Assembly (NCBI GenBank): GCA_964471915.1 | Contig: CAYYID010000004.1 | Location: 1-64,000 of the forward strand | Reading direction: 5' to 3' | Source of the DNA: JAIEPW01 sp964471915 | GTDB lineage: Bacteria > Acidobacteriota > Terriglobia > Bryobacterales > Bryobacteraceae | DNA length: 64,000 bases | Part shown: positions 31,046 to 39,281 of the stretch, in pieces | Position numbering within the stretch: the first letter of the stretch is position 1 | Layout: each line of letters opens with the position of its first letter | Notes under the pieces: generated by a model | What the model saw: the letters and a program-made list of their open reading frames with translations, nothing else | Database searches by the model: none | What the model was told of the DNA's origin: nothing | Program-made: the position numbers and the translations under genes

Positions 31046-32266
31046 ATGAAGAATTTTCTGCGCTCGGCCCTCTTGATCTGCGGTCCCTCGGCGGTCCTGG
31101 TGCTGCTTTCGCAGCAGCCGCCGCCCCCGCCCGGCACCCGTACCGAGCGTTGGAAGCAAATGTCCGCCGATGCCGAGAAAGCCGGACTCGCGAAACCCTA
31201 CCGCGGCGTCGTCTCGGACGGCAAGCTCGAGACCGGCCTCTTCCCGCTCCGCTCCACCGGCGTCTCGACGGAGCCGGTGCGCCAGGCCGCGGCGGCGTTC
31301 CTCAAGGCGCTCAGCGCCGAGCAGCGCGCCAAGTCCACCTTCCCGGTGGACGACGCCGAATGGCGCAAGTGGATGAACCAGAGCTTCTACGTCCGCCAGG
31401 GCGTCAGCTTCGCTGAAATGTCCGAAGCCCAGCGCGGGCTGGCCTTCGGCCTGCTGCGCGCCTCGCTCTCCGCCAAGGGAGTGAAGCTCTCGCGCGACAT
31501 CATGCGCCTCAACCGCACCCTCGGCGAACTCAACAGCAACGACTTCGAGGCCTACGACGAGTGGCTCTACCACATCACCGTGATGGGCGAGCCCTCGGCC
31601 AGGGAGCCCTGGGGCTGGCAGCTCGACGGGCACCACCTGATCGTCAACTACTTCGTCCTCGGCGATCAGGTGGTGATGTCGCCGGCCTTCTGGGGTTCGG
31701 AGCCGGTGATCGCCCGCGCCGGCAAGTACCAGCGCACCGCGATCCTCCAGGAGGAGCAGGCGGCCGGCCTCGCCATGCTGCGTTCGCTCGACCCCGCCCA
31801 GCGGCAGAAAGCCGTGCTCTCGAGCGCCAAGACCAAAAACAACAACCTCGGCGAGGCCTTCCAGGACAACGTGGACCTCGACTACGCGGGCCTCGCCGCC
31901 AAGGACATGACGCCCGCGCAGCGCGACCGCTTGCTGGCGCTCATGAACCTCTGGGTCTCGAACCTCCGCGATCCCCACGCCAAGGTCCAGATGGAGGACG
32001 TCAAAAAGCACCTCGACCGGACCCACTTCGCCTGGATCGGCGGCGATGCCGACGACGCCGTCTTCTACTTCCGCATCCACAGCCCGGTGATCCTCATCGA
32101 GTTCGACCACCAGTTGCCCGCCAATACCCGGCACCTGCAGAAGGACCCCCGCGCGCCCATGCGCGACCACATCCACACCGTCGTGCGGACGCCGAACGGC
32201 AACGACTACGGCAAGGATCTACTGCGGCAGCACTACGAGAAGCACCCGCACCCGCACGGGCACTGA
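31046..32266 (+). CDS. DUF3500 family exported protein
   Basis: 406 residues, signal peptide at the N-terminus (NFLRSALLICGPSAVLVLLS) then a DUF3500 domain: AAAFLKALSAEQRAKSTFPVDDAEWRKW in overlapping blocks, QGVSFAEMSEAQRGLAFGLL, YHITVMGEPSAREPWGWQLDGHH, FVLGDQVVMSPAFWGSEPV, IRIHSPVILIEFDHQ-like FRIHSPVILIEFDHQLPANT and the His-rich C-terminus HYEKHPHPHGH. The paired His residues in WQLDGHH and the His tail suggest metal binding. Function unknown; common in soil bacteria. Its stop is 1 bp from the convergent TIGR03437 gene. Confidence 0.82.
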   Translation: MKNFLRSALLICGPSAVLVLLSQQPPPPPGTRTERWKQMSADAEKAGLAKPYRGVVSDGKLETGLFPLRSTGVSTEPVRQAAAAFLKALSAEQRAKSTFPVDDAEWRKWMNQSFYVRQGVSFAEMSEAQRGLAFGLLRASLSAKGVKLSRDIMRLNRTLGELNSNDFEAYDEWLYHITVMGEPSAREPWGWQLDGHHLIVNYFVLGDQVVMSPAFWGSEPVIARAGKYQRTAILQEEQAAGLAMLRSLDPAQRQKAVLSSAKTKNNNLGEAFQDNVDLDYAGLAAKDMTPAQRDRLLALMNLWVSNLRDPHAKVQMEDVKKHLDRTHFAWIGGDADDAVFYFRIHSPVILIEFDHQLPANTRHLQKDPRAPMRDHIHTVVRTPNGNDYGKDLLRQHYEKHPHPHGH

Positions 32267-32267
32267 G

Positions 32268-34103
32268 TTACTGCACCCGGATATCGGCCAGGTCGACGAA
32301 CGCCTCCGTGGTCTGGATCGCCAGCGGCATCAATCCCACGGGAGCGTTCTGCGGGATCTGCACGTTGATCTGGTACAGGCCCGCCAGCCCCGGAGCCAGG
32401 CCCTTGTAGGTGACGTTAGTCGCCTCCACGCCGCCGATGAAGATGCGCAGCGGCGCGTTGGTCACACTTAGCGGACTCGTGGGCGCCGCCGCGCCATCGG
32501 CTACCGGCGGCGCCGTCACTCCCAGTCCGGTGAGGAACAGTTGCACGAAGTTCCCGCGCCGCGCCGGGTTCGAGGCCGAGATCAACTGAAAGTTCGTGTC
32601 CAGGATGGCGCCCTCGCCGATGCCGTTGCGCGGCACCGTGAAGAACCCCGGCGACGAGGCCGCGATCGGAATCTCCACCGTGTTCGAAGTCTGCGCGTTG
32701 GCGATCACCTGGAGTGTCGCCGTCGGTCCCGTGGCGGCGAACGGAATCAGGCCGCTGATCTGCCCCGGACTCACGGCGTACACCGGCGCGGCGCGCCCGT
32801 TGATCACCAGTTGCACGCCGCCCAATGACGTCGGAAACGGGAACGCCTGCGCCACCGCGGTCTGTGTCGCCAGCCCGGTGCCGAAAATTGTCACCAGCGT
32901 GCCGGGCGCCAGCGGCGCGCCGGGCGGGGCGAAGCTCGCCCCATTGAAAATCCCCTGCGGGTTCACGAACACCCCCGTACCGCTTTGCCCGGGCATGCGC
33001 AGGCCGACGCGCAGCCAGTAATCCTGCGAGTTCTGATTCTCCAGCACGCCGGTGGAGAAGAACGCGTTGCCGCCCGAGGCCACCGCGGAACGGTTCCCGA
33101 AGATCCCGCCGGAGCCGTCCACGCCCAGGTTGTAGGCCGTCAGCGGCACGTAGTCCTGCGTCTGCGCCAGTTCCCGACGCTTGTGGTACCAGATGAGGTT
33201 TCCCGCCCCGGTGGAGTTCGCCGACCCGGTAAACGAAACCGGCTGGTTGCCCCGGAACTGGAGCCCGCCGGCCCAGAACAGTCCCGAAAGCGACGCCTGG
33301 TTCGCGTCGTTCGCGAAGGCCTTCACCCCCATCACGATCCCGTGCAGCCCGGTCTCGAAGGAGCCGCCGAGGAAGGTGGCGCCGTCGGCCGAGAGATAGA
33401 ACGTCTTCTGCCCCGCAACCAATTGAGACGCCGTGGTTTGACCGCTGCCAGCCGGCACCGTCAGGATCCCTGTACCGTCGCTGTTCATGGCGTAGGTCAG
33501 CCCGGTGACGGTCTGGGACAGGCGGCTGGGCCCGAGGTTGGCGGCCTGGCCCTCGACCAGCGCGTTGCCCAGCGCGCCGGAGCCGTTGGCACCGGCCGAG
33601 AAATACGCATTGCGCACCTGCGAGATGCTGCCGCCCGGGAACTCCAGGGTCCCGACGTTATAGTTTCCGGCGAAGCTCGCGTTGGTGGTCTGGCTGGCGC
33701 CCGGGATTGCGATGAACAGGTCGAAGGTCTGGCTGGCGCCCGAGCTGGAGGCGACCACGCCGTTCGTCGCCAGGCGTCCATCGAGGGAGCCGATCTCCTG
33801 GGTCGACGGGTTCGAGAGCGTCAGGAACCCGCCGGGGCGCACCGCGTAGGTGCCCGTCCCGGTCAGCGGCGTGGCCGAGACGTTGCCAATAAGTTGTTGT
33901 CCCTGAATGGTATAGCCGCCGGTGCCGTTGAACGTGATGGCTCCGCCGGCGCTCCGCACGTCGCTGAGCGTGGCGCCCGAGTAGCGGAACGCCACGTAGC
34001 GGAAGAAATACCGGCCGTTGAGGCTCTGGTTGTTGGAGGTCTGGCCGGAGAGCAGGGAAGTAAGAAGGAAGGCGAACGCCAGGATCCGCGATGGTGTCTG
34101 CAT
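32268..34103 (-). CDS. Secreted protein with Solibacter-type TIGR03437 C-terminal domain
   Basis: 611 residues: signal peptide (ILAFAFLLTSLLSGQ), a Gly/Ser/Asn-rich beta region over residues 20-390 (NGRYFFRYVAFRYSGATLSDV, GSLDGRLATNGVVASSSGA), then the TIGR03437 module: VNPQGIFNGASFAPPGAPLAPG, TLVTIFGTGLA, VYAVSPGQISGLIPFAA, FLTGLGVTAPPVADGAAAP and GLAPGLAGLYQINVQIPQN. The module is an Ig/TIG-like tail abundant in Solibacter relatives, probably for surface placement. The start at 34103 gives the signal peptide; no Shine-Dalgarno is visible. Related modules are at 51.2 and 54.1 kb. Confidence 0.87.
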   Translation of the reverse strand: MQTPSRILAFAFLLTSLLSGQTSNNQSLNGRYFFRYVAFRYSGATLSDVRSAGGAITFNGTGGYTIQGQQLIGNVSATPLTGTGTYAVRPGGFLTLSNPSTQEIGSLDGRLATNGVVASSSGASQTFDLFIAIPGASQTTNASFAGNYNVGTLEFPGGSISQVRNAYFSAGANGSGALGNALVEGQAANLGPSRLSQTVTGLTYAMNSDGTGILTVPAGSGQTTASQLVAGQKTFYLSADGATFLGGSFETGLHGIVMGVKAFANDANQASLSGLFWAGGLQFRGNQPVSFTGSANSTGAGNLIWYHKRRELAQTQDYVPLTAYNLGVDGSGGIFGNRSAVASGGNAFFSTGVLENQNSQDYWLRVGLRMPGQSGTGVFVNPQGIFNGASFAPPGAPLAPGTLVTIFGTGLATQTAVAQAFPFPTSLGGVQLVINGRAAPVYAVSPGQISGLIPFAATGPTATLQVIANAQTSNTVEIPIAASSPGFFTVPRNGIGEGAILDTNFQLISASNPARRGNFVQLFLTGLGVTAPPVADGAAAPTSPLSVTNAPLRIFIGGVEATNVTYKGLAPGLAGLYQINVQIPQNAPVGLMPLAIQTTEAFVDLADIRVQ

Positions 34104-34236
34104 GATGAGGTCTTTGTGGATAGTAACACCGCAAACCTGGAAAAGGCTTACAAGGCGTGTCATCCCAGTGGGCCGGAAGGCCGTCAGAGAGGACAAGCGC
34201 GGGGTGCCCGGCGCCGCATGCTGGCGGATTCGTGAG

Positions 34237-34320
34237 CCCCCGCCGGTAGGCGGGGGGCAAAGTCCGCAGCCGGCGGCGGTTAGGGAAACCCCTAGGGAAT
34301 GTTACTTTTAGAAAAAAGTA
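34237..34320 (+). other. Structured leader region upstream of the DUF1549 gene
   Basis: In the 286-bp gap 34104-34389: CCCCCGCC (34237-34244) with GGCGGGGG (34249-34256) closes a GGTA tetraloop; then an inverted TAGGG-N4-CCCTA followed by GGG (palindrome CCCTAGGG); then TACTTTT (34303-34309) pairs with AAAAGTA (34314-34320). Stacked structure at fixed distance before a gene suggests a cis-regulatory RNA or regulator sites. It does not match a riboswitch class I can recognise. Confidence 0.4.
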
Positions 34321-34389
34321 CCTAAGCCTGAAACTTTGTGGCGAACCGCGGGTTGGTTGGGTGAGAATAGGCACATTGGAGAAAATGGC

Positions 34390-36390
34390 ATGATGTCCGT
34401 CCGCAACGCGAAAAGCCGGTATCTGGCCCCCTATCTGGCCATGATCGCCGCGGGATCCAGCCTGGTGGTAGGCGGGTGGTTCCTCATGGGCGCGCAGGAT
34501 CAGGAGCAGGAACTGCCGCCCGATCACTCCGACTGCGCCATCTTCGGCGCGGGCCGGGAGAAGTATCTCGGCGGCGCGAAGGAAGCGCGGCAACGGTTCT
34601 TGCGCTCCATCCAAACGGACGAACTCGTGAAGCAGTTGGGCTACGTCGTCAACGCGCCGGTGAGCGAGGCGAACGGTGGGCTCCCGCTGCCTCCGGGCGA
34701 CAGCCGCACCGGCCGCAGCGGCGCCGAGGTTTGGGACAAGCAGGGGCTGATCGACACGCCGTTGTTCTCCGCGATGAGGGACGCCCAGGTGCGCCCGGCC
34801 GAGAAGACGACCGACTACGAGTTCATCCGGCGCGTCACCATGGACCTGACCGGGCGGATCCCCACCGCGGACCGCGTGGCGCAGTTCGTCACCGACACGG
34901 CGGAGGACAAGCGCGCCCGGCTGGTGGAGGAACTGTTGGCGTCGGACGCGTGGGTGGACAAGTGGACGATGTTCTTCGGCGATCACTTGAAGAACACTTC
35001 CAACGTCCAGACGCAGGGCACCAACATCCGGCCCGAGGGCCGCAACTCGATGTACCAGTGGATCAAGGGTTCGCTGAGTAGCGGCAAGAATTACGGCCAG
35101 ATGGTGCGGGAGATGATTGCCGGTACCGGTCCGCACTCGTGGAACCAGGGTGAGTTGAATTGGATGGTGGGTGGGCGCATCACCGGCGGACCGGCGAACG
35201 ACATCTGGGACGGGCAGGCCAAGCGGGCCGCCGAGATGTTCCTCGGCTTGGGACACATGGATTGTTTGTTGTGCCACTCGGGACGCGGACACCTGGACGA
35301 ACTCAGTCTGTGGGGCCGCGCCACGTCGCGGCAGACGGCCTGGGGCTACGCGGCGTTCTTTTCGAAGTCCAGCCTGGCCCGCACGCCCGATTCGCGCGTC
35401 ACGCAGGCCAACGACTATCCGTGGGCCGTGAACGAGAACCCGGCCGCTGCCGGCTACCGGCTCAACACCACCACCGGCAACCGGCCCGCGCGGCAACCCA
35501 TCGGCACCACGACGGTGGCGGCGCCCGTCTATCCCTTCTCGAACCGGGGTCCGGCCAACGGTGAGGGCTGGCGCGTGGCCATGGGCCGCGAAATCACCGG
35601 GGACTTCCAGTTCTCCCGCGCGACCGTGAACTATATCTGGAAAGAGTTCTTCAACCGCGGCATCGTGGAGCCGCTGGATCAATTCGATCCCGCGCGGCTC
35701 GATCCCGACAACCCGCCCACGGAGCCGGGCTGGGAACTGCAACCCTCCAACGCGAAATTGCTGAAGGATCTGGCGCAGCGCTTCCGGGATGACAACTTCG
35801 ACCTGAAGAAGCTGATGCGGCTGATCGTGAACTCGGAAGCCTACCAGTTGTCATCGCGTTACGCCGGCGAGTGGAATCCGACCTGGGAGCCGCTGTTTGC
35901 GCGCCACTTGGCGCGCCGCCTGACGGGCGAGGAGCTGGCCGACGCGATCGCCCTGGCGAGCAATATCCCGATGAGCTACACCCAGGACGGTTTGACCTTC
36001 CAATGGGCGATGCAGACTCCTGAACCGTTCCGGATGCGGGTGGCGAATACCAATTTCCTCCTCAGTTTCCTGCCCGGCAACCGCGACGACGAGGACCGGC
36101 GGCCGGATCTTTCGTCCCAGCAGATGCTGAGCCTCATGAACGACAATTTCGTCATCCAGCGGACCCGGGCGACCGGTACGGGCGCCGCGGCGAGCCTGCT
36201 GCAGAAGGCGCTGCCTGGCACCGACGAGCAACTGGTGAACCTGCTGTTTCTCAACGTGCTGTCCCGGCTGCCGTCCGAGGCGGAGCGGACGGCGTCCTAC
36301 AACTACCTGCGATCCGGCAACCGCACGCAGAAGGCGCAGAGCCTGCTGTGGTCGCTCTACAACAAAGTCGATTTCGTCTTCAATTATTAG
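34390..36390 (+). CDS. DUF1549/DUF1553-type exported protein with a CxxCH haem motif (pair 2)
   Basis: 666 residues: N-terminal signal/anchor (YLAPYLAMIAAGSSLVVGGWFL), a DUF1549 block (DYEFIRRVTMDLTGRIPTADR, EDKRARLVEELLASDAWVDKW, FFGDHLKN), a C-x2-C-H haem-attachment motif at residues 292-296 (MDCLLCHSGRGHLDE), and a DUF1553-like C-terminus (FSRATVNYIWKEFFNRGIVEP, LARRLTGEELADAIALASN, TLVNSEAYQLSS-like LIVNSEAYQLSSRYAGEWN). The motif would carry covalent haem c after export. GGAG lies about 10 nt upstream of the ATG-ATG start. Followed after 13 bp by a DUF1501 gene; the pair resembles planctomycete PSCyt/DUF1501 operons. Confidence 0.85.
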   Translation: MMSVRNAKSRYLAPYLAMIAAGSSLVVGGWFLMGAQDQEQELPPDHSDCAIFGAGREKYLGGAKEARQRFLRSIQTDELVKQLGYVVNAPVSEANGGLPLPPGDSRTGRSGAEVWDKQGLIDTPLFSAMRDAQVRPAEKTTDYEFIRRVTMDLTGRIPTADRVAQFVTDTAEDKRARLVEELLASDAWVDKWTMFFGDHLKNTSNVQTQGTNIRPEGRNSMYQWIKGSLSSGKNYGQMVREMIAGTGPHSWNQGELNWMVGGRITGGPANDIWDGQAKRAAEMFLGLGHMDCLLCHSGRGHLDELSLWGRATSRQTAWGYAAFFSKSSLARTPDSRVTQANDYPWAVNENPAAAGYRLNTTTGNRPARQPIGTTTVAAPVYPFSNRGPANGEGWRVAMGREITGDFQFSRATVNYIWKEFFNRGIVEPLDQFDPARLDPDNPPTEPGWELQPSNAKLLKDLAQRFRDDNFDLKKLMRLIVNSEAYQLSSRYAGEWNPTWEPLFARHLARRLTGEELADAIALASNIPMSYTQDGLTFQWAMQTPEPFRMRVANTNFLLSFLPGNRDDEDRRPDLSSQQMLSLMNDNFVIQRTRATGTGAAASLLQKALPGTDEQLVNLLFLNVLSRLPSEAERTASYNYLRSGNRTQKAQSLLWSLYNKVDFVFNY

Positions 36391-36403
36391 GGAGCCAGCG
36401 CAC

Positions 36404-37825
36404 ATGAAAGAGCAAAACAAGCACGACCTCCTGGTGAGCAAGCTCCCGCACGCGCATCAGAACTTCTTCAGCCGTCCGCATTGGACGCGGCGGCACGTGT
36501 TCCGTGCGCTGGGCGCGGGCGTGGGCGGGGCGTTCCTGGCGGAGCGCGCGGCCGCGGCCGAGGTGACCAGCCTCCCGGTGGCGATGAAGAACACCGCGCA
36601 GAACGTGGTCTTCGTGCTGCTGTCGGGCGCGCCGAGCCACGTGGACCTGTTCGACTTCAAGAACTTCGCGGGCGTGACGCCGGCGGCGGCGGCGGCGGAG
36701 ACGGTGAACGGAATCCTGTTCCCCACCGGGTTCCTGCCGAAGCTCAAGGACAACCTCACCGACCTGGCCATCGCGCGGTCGGTGCGGAGCTGGGCGCTGG
36801 TGCACGGCCTGTCGCAGGCGTGGGTGCAGATCGGGCGCAACCCCACTTCGGCGCTCGGTTCGATTTCTCCCAACATCGGCTCCATCGTGGCGCTGGAGAA
36901 AGAAGGCGAGCGGCGGTCCGGGCAGGTGTTCCCGACGTTCCTCGCGTTGAACTCGGGCGCGGCGCCGGGCTCGGGATACATGGACAGCGCCTATGCGCCG
37001 TTCAAGACGGCGCCGGCGGCGACGGGACTGGCAGGCACGACGCATCCGGACGGACAGGCAACGTTCACCGAGCGCTTCTCGCTGGTGGGGACGCTCGATT
37101 CGCCGCTCCGGACGGGCACGCCGCTGGGCAAGAGCGCGGCCGACATGGACGACTTCTATAAGGCCGCGGCCGGGCTGATGTACAACCCGGTGGTGGACCG
37201 GGCGTTCCGGTTCGTCGCGGCGGATTCGGCGCGGTATGCTCCGGACGGCGTGGCGCAAACTGGCTTCGGCAATGCCTGCCTGGTGGCCAAGCAGGTGCTG
37301 GAAGCGAACCAGGGTACCCGGTTCATCCAGATCACCCTGGGCGGCTGGGACATGCACCAGAACATCTATGGCGGCACGGGCAACATCGCGCAGGGCAACA
37401 CGATCCTCACGCTGGGCCGCCAGCTCGACGCCGGCCTGGCGGGCCTGATCCGCGATCTCAAGGCGAACGGCCAGTTCTCGAAGACGCTGATTGTGGTGGT
37501 GGGCGAATTCGGCCGCACCGTGGGTCCGCTGTCGGCGCAGATGGGCCGCGACCACTATCCGCAGCAGTTCGCGGTGTTCGCGGGCGGCGGCATCAAGGGC
37601 GGCACGGTGATCGGGTCGACCGACGACATGGGCCGCGCGACGCTGAACCCGGGCTGGAAGGCCAGCCGCGATATCCGTCCCGAGGACATCGAGGCGACGA
37701 TCTACTCGGCGCTCGGGATCAACTGGACCACCATCCGTTACGACGATCCGTTCGGGCGGGGCTTCGAATACGTGCCGTACGGCCGCGAGGGCCTGTACGA
37801 GCCGGTCCACGAATTGTTCGCGTAG
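36404..37825 (+). CDS. DUF1501 family exported protein (pair 2)
   Basis: 473 residues with a twin-arginine-like leader placed after a cytosolic stretch (HWTRRHVFRALGAGVGGAFL) and DUF1501 landmarks NVVFVLLSGAPSHVDLFDFKN, FLPKLKDNLTDLAIARSV, TLGGWDMHQNIYGG, LIVVVGEFGRTVGPLSAQ, GRDHYPQQFAVFAGGGIKGG and YSALGINWTTIRYDDPFGRG. The sulfatase-like motif order DxF...GxDH is preserved. It differs substantially from the paralogues at 5.9 and 41.2 kb, so the pairs are not recent duplicates. Confidence 0.88.
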   Translation: MKEQNKHDLLVSKLPHAHQNFFSRPHWTRRHVFRALGAGVGGAFLAERAAAAEVTSLPVAMKNTAQNVVFVLLSGAPSHVDLFDFKNFAGVTPAAAAAETVNGILFPTGFLPKLKDNLTDLAIARSVRSWALVHGLSQAWVQIGRNPTSALGSISPNIGSIVALEKEGERRSGQVFPTFLALNSGAAPGSGYMDSAYAPFKTAPAATGLAGTTHPDGQATFTERFSLVGTLDSPLRTGTPLGKSAADMDDFYKAAAGLMYNPVVDRAFRFVAADSARYAPDGVAQTGFGNACLVAKQVLEANQGTRFIQITLGGWDMHQNIYGGTGNIAQGNTILTLGRQLDAGLAGLIRDLKANGQFSKTLIVVVGEFGRTVGPLSAQMGRDHYPQQFAVFAGGGIKGGTVIGSTDDMGRATLNPGWKASRDIRPEDIEATIYSALGINWTTIRYDDPFGRGFEYVPYGREGLYEPVHELFA

Positions 37826-37843
37826 AGCCGTTTTCGGTTCTCC

Positions 37844-37878
37844 GGGCCGGGGGCGCAGCGTCGCCGCCGGCCCTTTTT
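37844..37878 (+). terminator. Rho-independent terminator
   Basis: GGGCCGG (37844-37850) pairs with CCGGCCC (37867-37873), followed by TTTTT (37874-37878). A classical hairpin-plus-U-tract terminator 18 bp after the DUF1501 stop. Confidence 0.85.
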
Positions 37879-37898
37879 GCGTCCGAACGGGCCCGTTG

Positions 37899-37913
37899 GT
37901 TGACAAAGTCAAC
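37899..37913. promoter_or_regulatory. Palindrome GTTGACAAAGTCAAC (operator-like, copy 1)
   Basis: Perfect 15-bp palindrome with AAA centre. Same TTGAC-N3-GTCAA core as the copy at 37923-37935; centres are 23 bp apart. Both lie between convergent genes rather than upstream of one. The shape recalls MarR-family operators; no MarR gene is in the window. Confidence 0.6.
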
Positions 37914-37922
37914 TATTAATAC

Positions 37923-37935
37923 TTGACAAGGTCAA
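37923..37935. promoter_or_regulatory. Palindrome TTGACAAGGTCAA (operator-like, copy 2)
   Basis: Perfect 13-bp palindrome, second copy of the TTGAC-N3-GTCAA element, ending 5 bp from the stop codon of the leftward wHTH-membrane gene. With copy 1 it makes a tandem site about two helical turns apart on one DNA face. Confidence 0.6.
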
Positions 37936-37939
37936 CTAA

Positions 37940-39193
37940 TTAGTCCGGCAGCCGGCGGAACGTCACCACCACAGGCTCGCGCGAGACCCCATCCACGGTC
38001 ACGGTGCGCAGCAGCACCTCGAAGTACGGCAGCGGGCGGCCCAGTTTGGCGGCGAAGCCCGCAAACAGCGCCTCATTGGTGAGAAACTCCAGCGCGCTCT
38101 CCTGCGCTCCGGAGGAGGTTCCCATGACGATCAGCACATTGCCGCCGCGGTTCAGGTTGGGCAGGAACGCGGCGGCGGCATAGACGGTGCGGTCGCGCGG
38201 CGTGTTTAACGGCGCGTAGAAGGGCAGTTCGCCGGGCTGGGGCGTGACGTTGCGGCAGCCGACCTGGTGGGTTTCGAGGTTTGATTCGAAGCGGAAGTTG
38301 AGGCGCGGCTCGAACGTCTCGACCCAGGGGTTCGTGGTCGGGCGTCCGAGCAGGACGACGTTGCCGGGCGAGAGATCCTTGAGGGCGAGTTCGCGGGCGT
38401 AGCGCGCCTCGACGCGCGCGCCGAAGGCGTGGCCGAGCGCGGAGAGCTTGAGTGCGGCGGCGACGGCGTCGGTGGTGGTGTAGCGGCGGATGTTGAAGTT
38501 CGGAGCCGCCCGCTCCAACGCGCGGTTGGCGTCGCCTTCGGGCCAGCGCTTGCGGAGGTAGTCGGCGAGGTTGCCGTGCTCTTTGGCCAGTTCCTGCTGG
38601 AGGGCGTAGACGTGATCGGGCAGGATCAGGGTGAGGGGCCGCGCGGGGTCGAGGAGGCGGCTCCAGAGGCTGGCGACGGCGGGGGGAGCAGCGGGTCGCG
38701 ATTGGCGGACCGCGAGCCACAGGGCGGCTCCGGTGGCGAGCAGGGACACGGTGGCGAGGACGGCGACCCAGGGGAACGCAGCGCGGGGGTGGCGAGGCTC
38801 AGCGGTCAAGGGCGCGGCCTCGCGCGGGGCGATCACGGGCAGGTAGGCGCCCTTGGGGATGGTGAGCACCAGGGGCTCGCCGCAGCCCTCTTCCTGGAAG
38901 TAGGCCTCGAGTTTCTGGCGGAGCAGGCGGGCCTGGGAGCGGACGATGGTATCGTCGGCGGCATGGTAATCCTCCGGGCGGCCGAAGACGTGGACGCCGA
39001 TTTGGTGTTCGGTGGCGTCGTCCGGGCGGTTCTCGAAGGAGCAACGGGCGACGTAAAGCAGAAACTCGCGGAGGCGGGCGGATTTGCGGAAAGCGGCGCT
39101 GGCGGCGATGCGCTCGACCAGGGCCTGGCGGTCCGGGAGCGGAATGTCGTTGGAAACAGGAGGCGGGGCGTCGGGATTTGACGGTGTTTTCAC
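37940..39193 (-). CDS. Membrane-anchored winged-helix-like protein (CadC-type layout)
   Basis: 417 residues. The N-terminal part (residues 20-125) carries SARLREFLLYVARCSFENRP, EHQIGVHVFGRPEDYHAADDT, IVRSQARLLRQKLEAYF and LTIPKGAYLPVI, a motif set common in acidobacterial proteins annotated as CadC-like or adenylate-cyclase-like DNA-binding regulators. One transmembrane helix follows (about 141-162, WVAVLATVSLLATGAALWLAV), then a periplasmic or extracellular domain with DRTVYAAAAFLPNLNRGGNVL and VLIVMGTSSGAQESALEFL. It could transmit an external signal to DNA. The start is GTG without a visible Shine-Dalgarno. Convergent with the DUF1501 gene. Confidence 0.75.
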   Translation of the reverse strand: MKTPSNPDAPPPVSNDIPLPDRQALVERIAASAAFRKSARLREFLLYVARCSFENRPDDATEHQIGVHVFGRPEDYHAADDTIVRSQARLLRQKLEAYFQEEGCGEPLVLTIPKGAYLPVIAPREAAPLTAEPRHPRAAFPWVAVLATVSLLATGAALWLAVRQSRPAAPPAVASLWSRLLDPARPLTLILPDHVYALQQELAKEHGNLADYLRKRWPEGDANRALERAAPNFNIRRYTTTDAVAAALKLSALGHAFGARVEARYARELALKDLSPGNVVLLGRPTTNPWVETFEPRLNFRFESNLETHQVGCRNVTPQPGELPFYAPLNTPRDRTVYAAAAFLPNLNRGGNVLIVMGTSSGAQESALEFLTNEALFAGFAAKLGRPLPYFEVLLRTVTVDGVSREPVVVTFRRLPD

Positions 39194-39281
39194 AGTGAAT
39201 TGGCGTGTTCCCGGAGGCCGATTGCCGGGTAGACTAGCACATGCGCGAGTTCTAAGCTACTCGCAACCGGAGGTGACACGG

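Noticed and set aside
34104..34389. Replication origin at the composition switch (one DnaA-box-like TGTGGATAG at 34115-34123)
   Set aside because: Only a single imperfect box was found, there is no dnaA/dnaN/gyrB context, and the AT-rich stretch is short.
37900..37935. TTGACA hexamers in the tandem palindromes read as -35 boxes
   Set aside because: No -10 element lies at 16-18 nt on either strand, and the hexamers are explained by the palindromic TTGAC-N3-GTCAA repeats.
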